DNA of 14,121 bases, taken from contig JANMZO010000345.1 in the NCBI GenBank assembly GCA_031383405.1, positions 1-14,121 on the forward strand, in the 5' to 3' direction. Shown here piece after piece: positions 5,844 through 12,648 of the stretch. The notes below the pieces were generated by a model. It was given only the letters and a program-made list of their open reading frames with translations, ran no database searches and was not told the DNA's origin. How positions within the stretch are numbered: position 1 is the stretch's first letter; every line of letters begins with the position of its first letter. Source of the DNA: JANMZO01 sp031383405. Lineage in GTDB: Bacteria > Actinomycetota > Acidimicrobiia > Acidimicrobiales > JANYDT01. The position numbers were made by a program, and so were the translations under genes.

Positions 5844-7391
5844 TCACTCCGGGGCCGGTTCTGGATATCTGTCGCGAAGGATCCGCTTCAGCGCTTTGCC
5901 GCTGGCATTGCGCGGGATTTCGTTGACAAACTGCACGGACTTCGGCTGCTTGTAGCGAGCCAGCTTGCCGTTGCACCAGGCGAGAACGTCTGACTCCGTG
6001 AGCGCCGCGTCGGACCGCACCACAACGGCCAGAGGGGACTCGCCCCACTTCGTCGAAGGCTGAGCTACGACGGACACCTCGCGCACGCCAGGGTGACTCA
6101 GGATCACGTTTTCAATCTCCGCCGGGTAGATGTTCTCCCCGCCGCTGATGATCATGTCTTTGATCCGGTCCTGGATCGTGACGAACCCTTCGTCGTCCAT
6201 AGTCGCGACATCTCCGGTGTGAAGCCAGTCATCGACAATCGCGGTCGCCGTCGCTTCCGGATTGTTCCAGTAGCCCTTCATGACATGGCGCGCCCGGATC
6301 AGCAGCTCGCCCGCTTCACCCGACTCGCACGTCACACCATCGGGGCGGACCAGCTTCACATCGGTGAGCAGGTACGACTTCCCCGATGACCCGACCTTGC
6401 GGGTCGAATCGTCCTGGCCCAGGATCGTGCCGGGCCCTCCGCACTCGGTGAGACCGTAGGTCTGCAACAGGCCAATGCCCTTCTCGATGCACCGCTCGAT
6501 CAACGTGACCGGCAGCGGCGCAGCCGCGCACCAGAGGTTGCGGATCGACGAGAGATCGTGCTTCTCCGGGTCGTAGACGTTCAGCATCGCGTTCAGCATC
6601 GCAGGCACGACGAGCCCGCTGGTGACCCGCTCGCGGCCGACGACGTTCCAGACCTCATTGGGATCGAAGGTCTTCATGATGACTACGGTCGAACCACCGA
6701 ATATGGCGACTTCCAGTGGCAGCAAGCCGCCGAGGTGGAACATCGGCATGACGAGCAGGTAGTTACCGGAAAGGTTGAAGTCCTCCGACGAGCCGAGGTT
6801 CGAAACGATCGCCCACAGCTGCCCCTCGTGGGTCAGCATGGCACCCTTCGGCCGACCAGTCGTGCCCGAGGAATAACACAGGCATAGGACATCGTCGTTG
6901 CCGGCTCCAATCCCCGGCGAACTGCTCGGGGCGGCGTCTCGACTGTCGACGTAGCTCAACTCGCCGACAGGCCCTTCGGCCGATTCACCGACCTGAACCC
7001 AGGTCGTCACCGCGGTGGTCCCGCGACGCTGCAACTCTGCGGCCACGCTTGCGTAGTCGTAGCTGAACACCAGGACCGTCGCTCCGCTGTCGGTCAGCAG
7101 GTACTCCAGTTCGTCGGCCACGAGCCGCCAGTTGAGCAACACGATGACGGCCCCGACCTTCGCCCCGCCGTAAAAGGTCTCGACGAACGGGATGCAGTTC
7201 GGAACCAGAAGCGCCACCCGATCGCCCGGCTGGATGCCAAGTCCGATGAGCATGTTGCCGCACCGGTTGGCCCGAGAATCCAGCTCGGCATACGTCAGCC
7301 GCTCCTCCGTTCCGGTGTCGACGACCGCAAGCGCATTCGGATTGCGGGCGGCACGACGTGACAGGACGTCGCCCATATTGGCGGTGAGCAT
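5844..7391 (-). CDS. Acyl-CoA synthetase / AMP-dependent ligase
   Basis: 515 residues, the usual length for class I adenylate-forming ligases, which activate a carboxylic acid as acyl-AMP and transfer it to CoA. The start is the ATG at 7391 with AAGGGGG upstream; the frame continues 9 codons further without a better start. Seen: P-loop YSSGTTGRPKG (173-183), TYGLTE (311-316), HTGD (391-394, Asp contacts ribose), DRIKDMIISGGENIYPAEIE (408-427, hinge and A8), and PRNASGKALKR with catalytic Lys499. All key residues are present. It is preceded by a terminator for the dehydrogenase gene and followed by its own hairpin, so it is probably a single-gene unit. Fatty, aromatic and branched acids are all possible substrates; the pocket cannot be read by eye. 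Proximity suggests a role in catabolic acid activation. Confidence 0.94.
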   Translation of the reverse strand: MLTANMGDVLSRRAARNPNALAVVDTGTEERLTYAELDSRANRCGNMLIGLGIQPGDRVALLVPNCIPFVETFYGGAKVGAVIVLLNWRLVADELEYLLTDSGATVLVFSYDYASVAAELQRRGTTAVTTWVQVGESAEGPVGELSYVDSRDAAPSSSPGIGAGNDDVLCLCYSSGTTGRPKGAMLTHEGQLWAIVSNLGSSEDFNLSGNYLLVMPMFHLGGLLPLEVAIFGGSTVVIMKTFDPNEVWNVVGRERVTSGLVVPAMLNAMLNVYDPEKHDLSSIRNLWCAAAPLPVTLIERCIEKGIGLLQTYGLTECGGPGTILGQDDSTRKVGSSGKSYLLTDVKLVRPDGVTCESGEAGELLIRARHVMKGYWNNPEATATAIVDDWLHTGDVATMDDEGFVTIQDRIKDMIISGGENIYPAEIENVILSHPGVREVSVVAQPSTKWGESPLAVVVRSDAALTESDVLAWCNGKLARYKQPKSVQFVNEIPRNASGKALKRILRDRYPEPAPE

Positions 7392-7505
7392 AAGTTTCCC
7401 CCTTGACCGGCACGACACCGTGCGGCGACTGTCGGACAGCGACCCCGATCCCGCAATCGAAGTGTCCGATCACCGGAACGCTACATCAAAGCTTCGTCTG
7501 CGATC
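7392..7505 (-). promoter_or_regulatory. Upstream region of the synthetase with inverted TCGGACA elements
   Basis: CTGTCGGACAG is a palindrome with a one-base centre (7429-7439), and a matching half, GTGTCCGA, lies at 7462-7469. These could be a pair of operator sites 33 bp apart. No clear -10 or -35 was found, so the regulatory reading is tentative. Confidence 0.3.
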
Positions 7506-7544
7506 GGGTGTGGCTTCTGAGGCCCGGCCGAAGAAATCCCACCC
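7506..7544 (-). terminator. Imperfect hairpin after the leucine-type dehydrogenase
   Basis: GGGTG (7506-7510) pairs with CACCC (7540-7544), TTCT (7515-7518) with AGAA (7532-7535 region), and GGCC (7521-7524) with GGCC (7526-7529). Four mismatches interrupt a 19-nt arm. It lies 22 nt after the dehydrogenase stop. The right arm, GGCCGAAGAAATCCCACCC, differs by one base from that of the hairpin at 3762-3799. Confidence 0.6.
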
Positions 7545-7566
7545 AATGCGTTGCGGCGGCGGACCA

Positions 7567-8652
7567 CTAGCGCTTTTTGGTTTCCAGGAGGCGGACCCCG
7601 TTGAGGGCGGCGATCCGGCGTTCGGCGAGTTGGTCGGCCGCCCTGTAATACGCGATGTTCTCGGCGTCAGCGATCGAGAACACTTCGAGGGTCCGGTCGT
7701 AGACGCTGCGCACGTTGGCCCAGGCGCGGTCGGCCTGGAAACCGCCTTTGCGGAACCGGTCGGTATCGAAGATCGTGCCACCGGAGTTGGCCACGTAGTC
7801 GACGGCGTACACGATGCCACGAGCCTGCAGTTCGTCGCCGTGGCGCTCGTCGGCGAGGATGTTATTGGCCGACCCGGCCACTACTTTGCACTTCAGGCGG
7901 GAAATCGTGTTGTCGTTGATTACTCCGCCAAGCGCGTAGGGCGCAAAGATGTCGACGTTCTGGTCGTAGATCGCGTCGGGCGCTACCGCAGTGACACCGA
8001 ACTCCGCGACCGCCGCCGCCACTTTGGTTTCGTCGACGTCGGTCACCACGACCGTGGCCCCCTCATCGACGATCAGCTTGAGCGCCTTGTAGCCACAGAC
8101 GCCGAGGCCCTGCAGGGCGACCGTGCGACCCGAAAGTGAACCCGATCCCCAGACCCTCAGCGCGCATGCCTTCGTAGCCAACACCGAACCCAGCGCGGTC
8201 GCCGGCGAGATGTCGCCGGCGCCGCCGGCGTGCACCGGGAGCGTGACGACGTGGTCGGTTTCGCTGTAGAGCAGCTCCATGTCGTCGAGCGTCGTCCCGA
8301 CGTCTTCCCCCGTGATGTACTCACCGTTGAGTTGGTCGATGAAGCGACCCATGGCGCGCATGAGGGCTTCCGACTTGTCCTTCTTCGGGTCACCGATGAT
8401 CACGGCCTTCCCACCGCCCAGGTTGACACCCGCGGCGGCGTACTTGTACGTCATGCCCCGGGCGAGTCGAAGGGCATCGAAGATAGCGTCTTCCTCGCGG
8501 TCGTATGTCCACATACGAAGCCCACCGGTTGCCGGGCCCAATGCTGTCGAATGTATGGCGATGACGGCTCGGAGTCCGGTGTCGGTATCGTTGCACATGA
8601 CAAGCTTCTTGAACCTGTACTTCTGCATGTAGTCGAGAATTCGTGCGTCCAT
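7567..8652 (-). CDS. Leucine/valine/phenylalanine dehydrogenase (Glu/Leu/Phe/Val DH family)
   Basis: 361 residues, the normal length for leucine-type dehydrogenases, which reversibly deaminate branched-chain or aromatic amino acids to 2-oxo acids with NAD+. The ATG at 8652 has a strong AAGGAG site. Seen: TALGPATGGLRMW (36-48), substrate and catalytic lysines in MTYKYAAAGVNLGGGK (Lys70, Lys82), Asp117 in GEDVGT, Rossmann motif QGLGVCG (181-187), AGSANN (259-264) and DYVANSGG (285-292). The last motif is usually close to DYVINAGG, so the substrate loop is slightly divergent. It follows an SDR by 21 nt, and the two form the clearest operon on the minus strand. Valine or leucine catabolism is the default reading; the SDR could work on a derived hydroxy or oxo acid. 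Confidence 0.93.
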   Translation of the reverse strand: MDARILDYMQKYRFKKLVMCNDTDTGLRAVIAIHSTALGPATGGLRMWTYDREEDAIFDALRLARGMTYKYAAAGVNLGGGKAVIIGDPKKDKSEALMRAMGRFIDQLNGEYITGEDVGTTLDDMELLYSETDHVVTLPVHAGGAGDISPATALGSVLATKACALRVWGSGSLSGRTVALQGLGVCGYKALKLIVDEGATVVVTDVDETKVAAAVAEFGVTAVAPDAIYDQNVDIFAPYALGGVINDNTISRLKCKVVAGSANNILADERHGDELQARGIVYAVDYVANSGGTIFDTDRFRKGGFQADRAWANVRSVYDRTLEVFSIADAENIAYYRAADQLAERRIAALNGVRLLETKKR

Positions 8653-8673
8653 GTCAGCTCCTTGTTGGACCGC

Positions 8674-9444
8674 CTATTGGGCGGTGTATCCGCCGTCGAC
8701 GAGCAACACGGCGCCCGTCATGTAGCTGGAAGCATCGGAGGCAAGAAATACGACCGGCCCGACCAGTTCTTCCGGACGCCCTCTGCGGCCCATCGGGGTA
8801 AAAGCGAGAACCTGGTTGCGCTTCTCGGGCTTGCTGTGCTCGTCGGACGCTCCGCTCATGATGTTCTCGAAATAGCCCGGTGAGAACACGTTGACCCGGA
8901 TTCCCTTCGATGCCCACTCGACCGCTTGCACGCGACTCAACTGGTTGACCCCGCCCTTCGCAGCGGCATACGCACTCAGCCCGGCGATGCCCACCTCGGC
9001 GGCGATCGACGAGTTGTTGATGATCGAGCCCCCGGTGCCCTGCTTGAGCATCTGTCGAGCCGCCAACTGCGAGCAGTTGAAGTACCCCTTGAGGTTGATG
9101 TTCACTACGAGGTCCCAGGACTCCTCGGTCACGTCTTCGGCCGGTTCGATGATGTCGATACCGGCATTGTTGACCATCACGTCGAGCTTTCCGAACTTGG
9201 CCACCGTGGCCTCGATGAGCCGCTCACAACTGGTGCGATCCGATGTATCGACCGGGACGGCCAGGCTCGGGCCTCCTGCGGCAGCAATCTCGTCGGCCGT
9301 GATCTGCGCCTCGGCAAGCGTCCGTGAGCAAACGACCACCGATGCACCAGCTTCGCCCAGGCCTAGCGCAATCGCCTTACCCAGGCCGCGTCCGGAGCCG
9401 GTCACGACAGCCACCTTGCCGGTGAGATCAAATAACGTGCTCAT
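8674..9444 (-). CDS. Classical short-chain dehydrogenase/reductase
   Basis: 256 residues, the typical size of a classical SDR of the FabG/glucose-dehydrogenase group. The ATG at 9444 has AAAGGAAA upstream. Seen: TGSGRGLG (15-22), NNAG (92-95), Ser145/146, Tyr159 and Lys163 in YAAAK, the PG motif after the active site, and a C-terminal LLVDGGYTAQ. All catalytic positions are standard, unlike the SDR at 2916. It is first in a two-gene unit with the leucine-type dehydrogenase. A TACGAA at 9476-9481, about 32 nt before the ATG, is a possible -10 box but has no clear -35. Substrate unknown. Confidence 0.93.
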   Translation of the reverse strand: MSTLFDLTGKVAVVTGSGRGLGKAIALGLGEAGASVVVCSRTLAEAQITADEIAAAGGPSLAVPVDTSDRTSCERLIEATVAKFGKLDVMVNNAGIDIIEPAEDVTEESWDLVVNINLKGYFNCSQLAARQMLKQGTGGSIINNSSIAAEVGIAGLSAYAAAKGGVNQLSRVQAVEWASKGIRVNVFSPGYFENIMSGASDEHSKPEKRNQVLAFTPMGRRGRPEELVGPVVFLASDASSYMTGAVLLVDGGYTAQ

Positions 9445-9582
9445 CTGTTTCCTTTACATGGGTCGCGACGGGACATTCGTAGCACGCGTGAAGCCCCAGA
9501 ATGGACTCCGAACGAAAACCGCAAGGATCCCACACTGCGTGGCGAACCGGCCGCCACCGGTCCCGGCCAACCGGCACGGCTC
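9445..9582. other. Gap between lipase-like gene and SDR
   Basis: 138 nt. It holds the possible TACGAA -10 box (minus strand, 9476-9481) and GC-rich CCGG-containing sequence (9545-9577) that can fold weakly just after the lipase-like gene. No confident terminator or gene is visible. Confidence 0.35.
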
Positions 9583-10416
9583 CTACTGGAGCTGCGCCTC
9601 CACCCAGTTCAGTACATCGGCGAGGACGGTCTCGTGTTCAGGTTCGTTGAACACCTCATGGAACAAACCGTCGTAGATCTTCAGAGTCTTGTCGACGGAA
9701 CCGGCCAATCCGTGAGCGGTCTTTCCCGACTCAACCGATACGAGCGCATCGGCCGATCCATGCACCACGAGCAACGGGAGCGTCAGCTGCGGAAGCCGGG
9801 CCGGAAACTCCTTCGATGTCCGCAGGATCGCCCAACCGGTACCCGCAGGCATTTTTCCGTGGAATACGAGGGGGTCGGCGTCGTAGGCCGCCACCACGGC
9901 GGGATCCCGGCTGACCCCGGCCGAGGAAAGCTTTCGGACACCGAATTTTGGCGCGATCCGAGCGAGCACCCGGGCGAGGATCATGAGACCCTTCGGCACG
10001 CCGTAGGTCGTGACGGCCGGGCCCGACAGCACGAGACCGCTGAGTCGGCCCGGGTTGCGCAGCGCCGAGGCGAGGGCGATGTTTCCACCCATCGAGTGGC
10101 CGATCAGAAACACCGGTACTCCCGGATGTGAAGCGGCCACACGGCCAAAGAGCTGATCAAGATCGTCGAGAAGGTAATCGTGCTTATCAATGTACGCGCG
10201 CACGCCACCCGACCCGCCGTGCCCTCGATGGTCGAGGCCGTAAACGGCAAAGCCCCGGGGAACCGCCGCGTTCACCAGATTCGTATAGCGGTCAATGTGT
10301 TCGCCAAACCCGTGGGCCACCACCAGCACGGCACGCGGCTCGGTGTCTGGAAGCCACGCCTTCCACCGGATATCGATGCCCTCTTGGCCGGTGAAGTGCT
10401 CTTCGAGACTGTTCAT
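9583..10416 (-). CDS. Monoacylglycerol-lipase-like alpha/beta hydrolase
   Basis: 277 residues, matching the size of bacterial monoacylglycerol lipases and so-called lysophospholipases (serine aminopeptidase S33/Hydrolase_4 group), which release fatty acids from monoglycerides. The ATG at 10416 has AGAAGGA upstream. Seen: oxyanion-hole HGFGEH (35-40), DHRGHGGSGG (62-71), nucleophile Ser108 in GHSMGG, a cap region (about 135-210), Asp223 in HGSADALV and His253 in LFHEVFNEPE. The full catalytic triad is present. There is no signal peptide, so it should be cytosolic. It appears to have its own promoter (TACGAT at 10455-10460). Fatty acid released here could feed the acyl-CoA synthetase, though no coupling is visible. 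Confidence 0.93.
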   Translation of the reverse strand: MNSLEEHFTGQEGIDIRWKAWLPDTEPRAVLVVAHGFGEHIDRYTNLVNAAVPRGFAVYGLDHRGHGGSGGVRAYIDKHDYLLDDLDQLFGRVAASHPGVPVFLIGHSMGGNIALASALRNPGRLSGLVLSGPAVTTYGVPKGLMILARVLARIAPKFGVRKLSSAGVSRDPAVVAAYDADPLVFHGKMPAGTGWAILRTSKEFPARLPQLTLPLLVVHGSADALVSVESGKTAHGLAGSVDKTLKIYDGLFHEVFNEPEHETVLADVLNWVEAQLQ

Positions 10417-10454
10417 AGCTGGTCCTTCTTCGTACGGATCGGGCGAGGACCGAC

Positions 10455-10460
10455 ATCGTA
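10455..10460 (-). promoter_or_regulatory. Candidate -10 box (TACGAT) of the lipase-like gene
   Basis: On the minus strand TACGAT lies 38 nt upstream of the ATG. The expected -35 position (about 10478-10483) falls within the GTGTGTCGCC repeats and shows no consensus hexamer. An activator or an extended -10 is possible. Confidence 0.35.
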
Positions 10461-10468
10461 CTGATTGC

Positions 10469-10498
10469 GTGTGTCGCCGTGTGTCGCCGTGTTTCGCT
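10469..10498. repeat. 10-bp tandem repeat over the lipase promoter region
   Basis: GTGTGTCGCC occurs at 10469-10478 and 10479-10488, followed by a degenerate copy, GTGTTTCGCT (10489-10498). It covers the expected -35 region of the TACGAT promoter. The period matches one helical turn, so a repeated binding site is possible. Confidence 0.65.
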
Positions 10499-10536
10499 GT
10501 TGTGACAGACCGTGTCAGGCGAGCTCGGCCGTGTCG

Positions 10537-11478
10537 TCAGGTCGCGACGGGCTCTGAGTCGTCTTCACCCGGATATCCAGGATAGGACGCCTTGAAAACA
10601 CCCTGGTGCAGCAGTACCTCGGCAACGACGGTGTCGCCGTGGAACAGGGTCGAACGGGTCCAGTACGACTCGGTGCGCTTGCTTGCCCCCATCGCGACGA
10701 GCTCGCGTTCCACCCGGTACGAGCGTCCGACGAGGATGGGACCGGCCAGAAGCTTGACCTCCAGGTCGATGAACAAGCCAACCGAAGGTTGACGAACCGG
10801 AAACGTCGGCTTGGCGAACGCGTTGGTAAGCACACTGATCATTTCGACCGGGACCACCGGGGCGCCCCACGGAGTCGAAGCACCGGGCGCGTGGTAGGAC
10901 ATTCGCTCGGTAATCAGCGCGAGCTTCTCGCGGAGCGTGAACGGGTAGAGGCTTCCCATGTGATCGTCGAAGCCGATTCGCACGATCTCGTCGCCGGAGC
11001 TTCGCTGACCGATGGTCATCTGATCGATCACATGGAACCTCTCCGGCGGGCGGGCGGCGGCGATGACCAAACGTTCAGACAGCTCGGTCGGCCCGTGATC
11101 GGGCCCGATCGAAAGTGTTCCCGTGAGCACCGGCGTGCCATCGGCCTTCGCCGCGTCGATGCGGCCGCGCACCGCTCCAGGCCCGTCGATCGTCAACTTC
11201 GCCTCGACCTCTTCTCCTCCGATCACCATGTTCAGGAAGTGCGCGCTTATGCAACCGTGGGTGAACCAGCGATCACCCCAGAGCGCCGCACCGAAGGGCT
11301 CGAACTGGGAAAAGTGAGTCGGCCCTTCGATCGGCGCTCCAGGAAGACCCAACTTGGCCGCCGACTCACCGTCGTGCACGCTCTTATGGCCGTCGTAGGA
11401 CTGGTCGGCGAGCATCTGGGCGGGGGCCCGGAGGGGTCCGGAGAGCGTGATCGTCGTTGACGACTGCAGTTTGGTCAT
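10537..11478 (-). CDS. Uncharacterised protein, probable double-hotdog (MaoC/thioesterase-like) fold
   Basis: 313 residues from the ATG at 11478. The frame continues upstream, but that part is the antisense shadow of the 2OG oxygenase gene. The sequence falls into two similar-looking halves. Residues about 30-125 contain GLPGAPIEGPTHFSQF and THGCISAHFLNMVIGGEEVEAKL, resembling a hotdog hydratase or thioesterase helix and sheet. Residues about 205-300 contain a VGRSYRVERELVAMGASKR segment, like the second hotdog of MaoC-type proteins. I see no signal peptide or membrane segment. The fold call rests on pattern only, and active-site residues could not be assigned. A TACGAT box 6 nt before the ATG and no ribosome site suggest a leaderless transcript. 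A CoA-thioester substrate would suit the neighbours (inference). Confidence 0.75.
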   Translation of the reverse strand: MTKLQSSTTITLSGPLRAPAQMLADQSYDGHKSVHDGESAAKLGLPGAPIEGPTHFSQFEPFGAALWGDRWFTHGCISAHFLNMVIGGEEVEAKLTIDGPGAVRGRIDAAKADGTPVLTGTLSIGPDHGPTELSERLVIAAARPPERFHVIDQMTIGQRSSGDEIVRIGFDDHMGSLYPFTLREKLALITERMSYHAPGASTPWGAPVVPVEMISVLTNAFAKPTFPVRQPSVGLFIDLEVKLLAGPILVGRSYRVERELVAMGASKRTESYWTRSTLFHGDTVVAEVLLHQGVFKASYPGYPGEDDSEPVAT

Positions 11479-11484
11479 CGGGGC

Positions 11485-11490
11485 ATCGTA
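11485..11490 (-). promoter_or_regulatory. Candidate -10 box giving a leaderless mRNA
   Basis: TACGAT on the minus strand ends 6 nt before the ATG at 11478, the spacing that would put transcription start at or next to the A of ATG. No Shine-Dalgarno sequence is present there. The -35 region (near AGAGAC) is weak and lies inside the terminator hairpin of the preceding gene. Confidence 0.45.
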
Positions 11491-11500
11491 GCCCGGGAGT

Positions 11501-11539
11501 GGGTGCGGTCTCTTTGCCTCAGGCAAAGAACTCCCACCC
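11501..11539 (-). terminator. Hairpin after the 2OG oxygenase
   Basis: TCTTTGCCT (11511-11519) pairs with AGGCAAAGA (11521-11529), and outer GGGTG (11501-11505) pairs with CACCC (11535-11539) across a mismatched middle. It begins 12 nt after the oxygenase stop. The right arm, AGGCAAAGAACTCCCACCC, matches the 7526-7544 arm at 15 of 19 positions and shares the following AATG. Confidence 0.65.
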
Positions 11540-11551
11540 AATGTCGAGGGT

Positions 11552-12490
11552 TTACGTCGGGTTGACCGTCGACTGGAACTTCTGCATGAGATGTGGACCC
11601 GCTTCGATCGGCGCGTACCTTGGCGCTTCGCCCGAACCCAGGCACGATGGTATGCAATCGATAACGGCGTCCCAGTTCGCGTTGTGGAAGAAGGCGACCG
11701 ACTGGCGTCGACCCGCCGGGTTGAGCACGCGATGCATCGTGCTGCGCCATCGGTCGTTGGTCCACCGGGCCATCGCATCGCCGAGATTCACGACAAATGA
11801 ACCCGGCACCGGTTCCACGTCGTGCCACGTGCCGTCGGCGCCCCGCACCTGCAGGCCGCCTTGCGCGTAGTCGGGCAGCAGGATCGTCAACGTGCCGTAG
11901 TCGGTATGCGCGCCGGCCCCGAGTTGGCCGGGAAGCGGCTGGTCGACCCTGGGATAGTTCAGAGCCCGCAGCGCGCTTGTGTGGCGGTCGATCATCGGCG
12001 CGAAGTACTCCGCCGGTAGATCCAAGGCCTGAGCCATCATTGACAGTATGCGCGAAGACAATTCAGCGCAGGAGCGGAAATATTCCTCCCAGGTTTCACG
12101 GAAGCCCTCAACTCCCGTGGGCCATAGATTCTCCGACCAGGCAAAGGATTCATCGGGGTCGGAGATCTTGTGGGTCGGAGGATCGACCGGACCGATGGCG
12201 AAGCTCTCCTTGAGGTCGGGATGACCTCCGTAGCCCAGCGATGCGGCCAACGACTCACCGGTCAGGGGGGAATAGCCGTATGGGTAGCCCGGGTAGGGCA
12301 TGGCGACGGCCATCTTCTCGACCAGGGGTAGGTCGAAGAAGGTTCGGGCCGAGCGCGTCGTTTGCTCTATCAGCTCGAACGACACAGCGTGGCCGACCAC
12401 GGACAGAAAGCCCACGTTCTCGCACGCGCGCGCGATCCGAGGGACTGCACCGGCGACGTCGCTGATGTCTATGACGGGCACCCAACTCAC
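11552..12490 (-). CDS. 2-oxoglutarate/Fe(II) oxygenase, isopenicillin-N-synthase-like
   Basis: About 312 residues. The frame has GTG starts at 12499 and 12490; I prefer 12490 because AAGGTGAG lies directly upstream, and the protein then begins MSWVPVIDIS like its relatives. Using the 315-residue (12499) numbering: N-terminal DIOX_N block (1-110), iron-binding His198 and Asp200 in HTDYGTL, His256 in TMHRVLNP, and the 2-oxoglutarate-binding pair Arg265 and Ser267 in GRRQSVAFF. The double-stranded beta-helix core and all facial-triad residues are present, so it should be active. The family hydroxylates, desaturates or cyclises small molecules. It is followed closely by a hairpin and is probably transcribed alone. 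Oxidation of a xenobiotic or small acid is plausible; the exact reaction is unknown. Confidence 0.93.
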   Translation of the reverse strand: MSWVPVIDISDVAGAVPRIARACENVGFLSVVGHAVSFELIEQTTRSARTFFDLPLVEKMAVAMPYPGYPYGYSPLTGESLAASLGYGGHPDLKESFAIGPVDPPTHKISDPDESFAWSENLWPTGVEGFRETWEEYFRSCAELSSRILSMMAQALDLPAEYFAPMIDRHTSALRALNYPRVDQPLPGQLGAGAHTDYGTLTILLPDYAQGGLQVRGADGTWHDVEPVPGSFVVNLGDAMARWTNDRWRSTMHRVLNPAGRRQSVAFFHNANWDAVIDCIPSCLGSGEAPRYAPIEAGPHLMQKFQSTVNPT

Positions 12491-12648
12491 ACCGCTCACC
12501 TTACGCGTCTGCCGCCACGACGGATCAACCAGCAGTCAGGCCATCCCGGCATTTCAGGCACGGACCATCTATGCGAACTCCGTCCGCGCCTGCGGCAACG
12601 AAGATCCGGGCCTTGGCTTCGCCGCCGGACCAAATCTTCGTATCACCA
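12491..12648. other. Gap between DUF155 gene and 2OG oxygenase
   Basis: About 150 nt. It contains the oxygenase ribosome site at its left edge and otherwise unremarkable GC-rich sequence. I saw no strong hairpin, so termination of the DUF155 gene is not explained by a visible signal. Confidence 0.4.

Noticed and set aside
7192..8139. Long plus-strand open frame across the synthetase start and dehydrogenase
   Set aside because: It crosses two well-supported genes and a terminator, and shows no family signature.
10606..11460. Plus-strand open frame opposite the hotdog-like gene
   Set aside because: Its composition is Arg/Asp/His-rich without domain pattern, as expected for an antisense frame.
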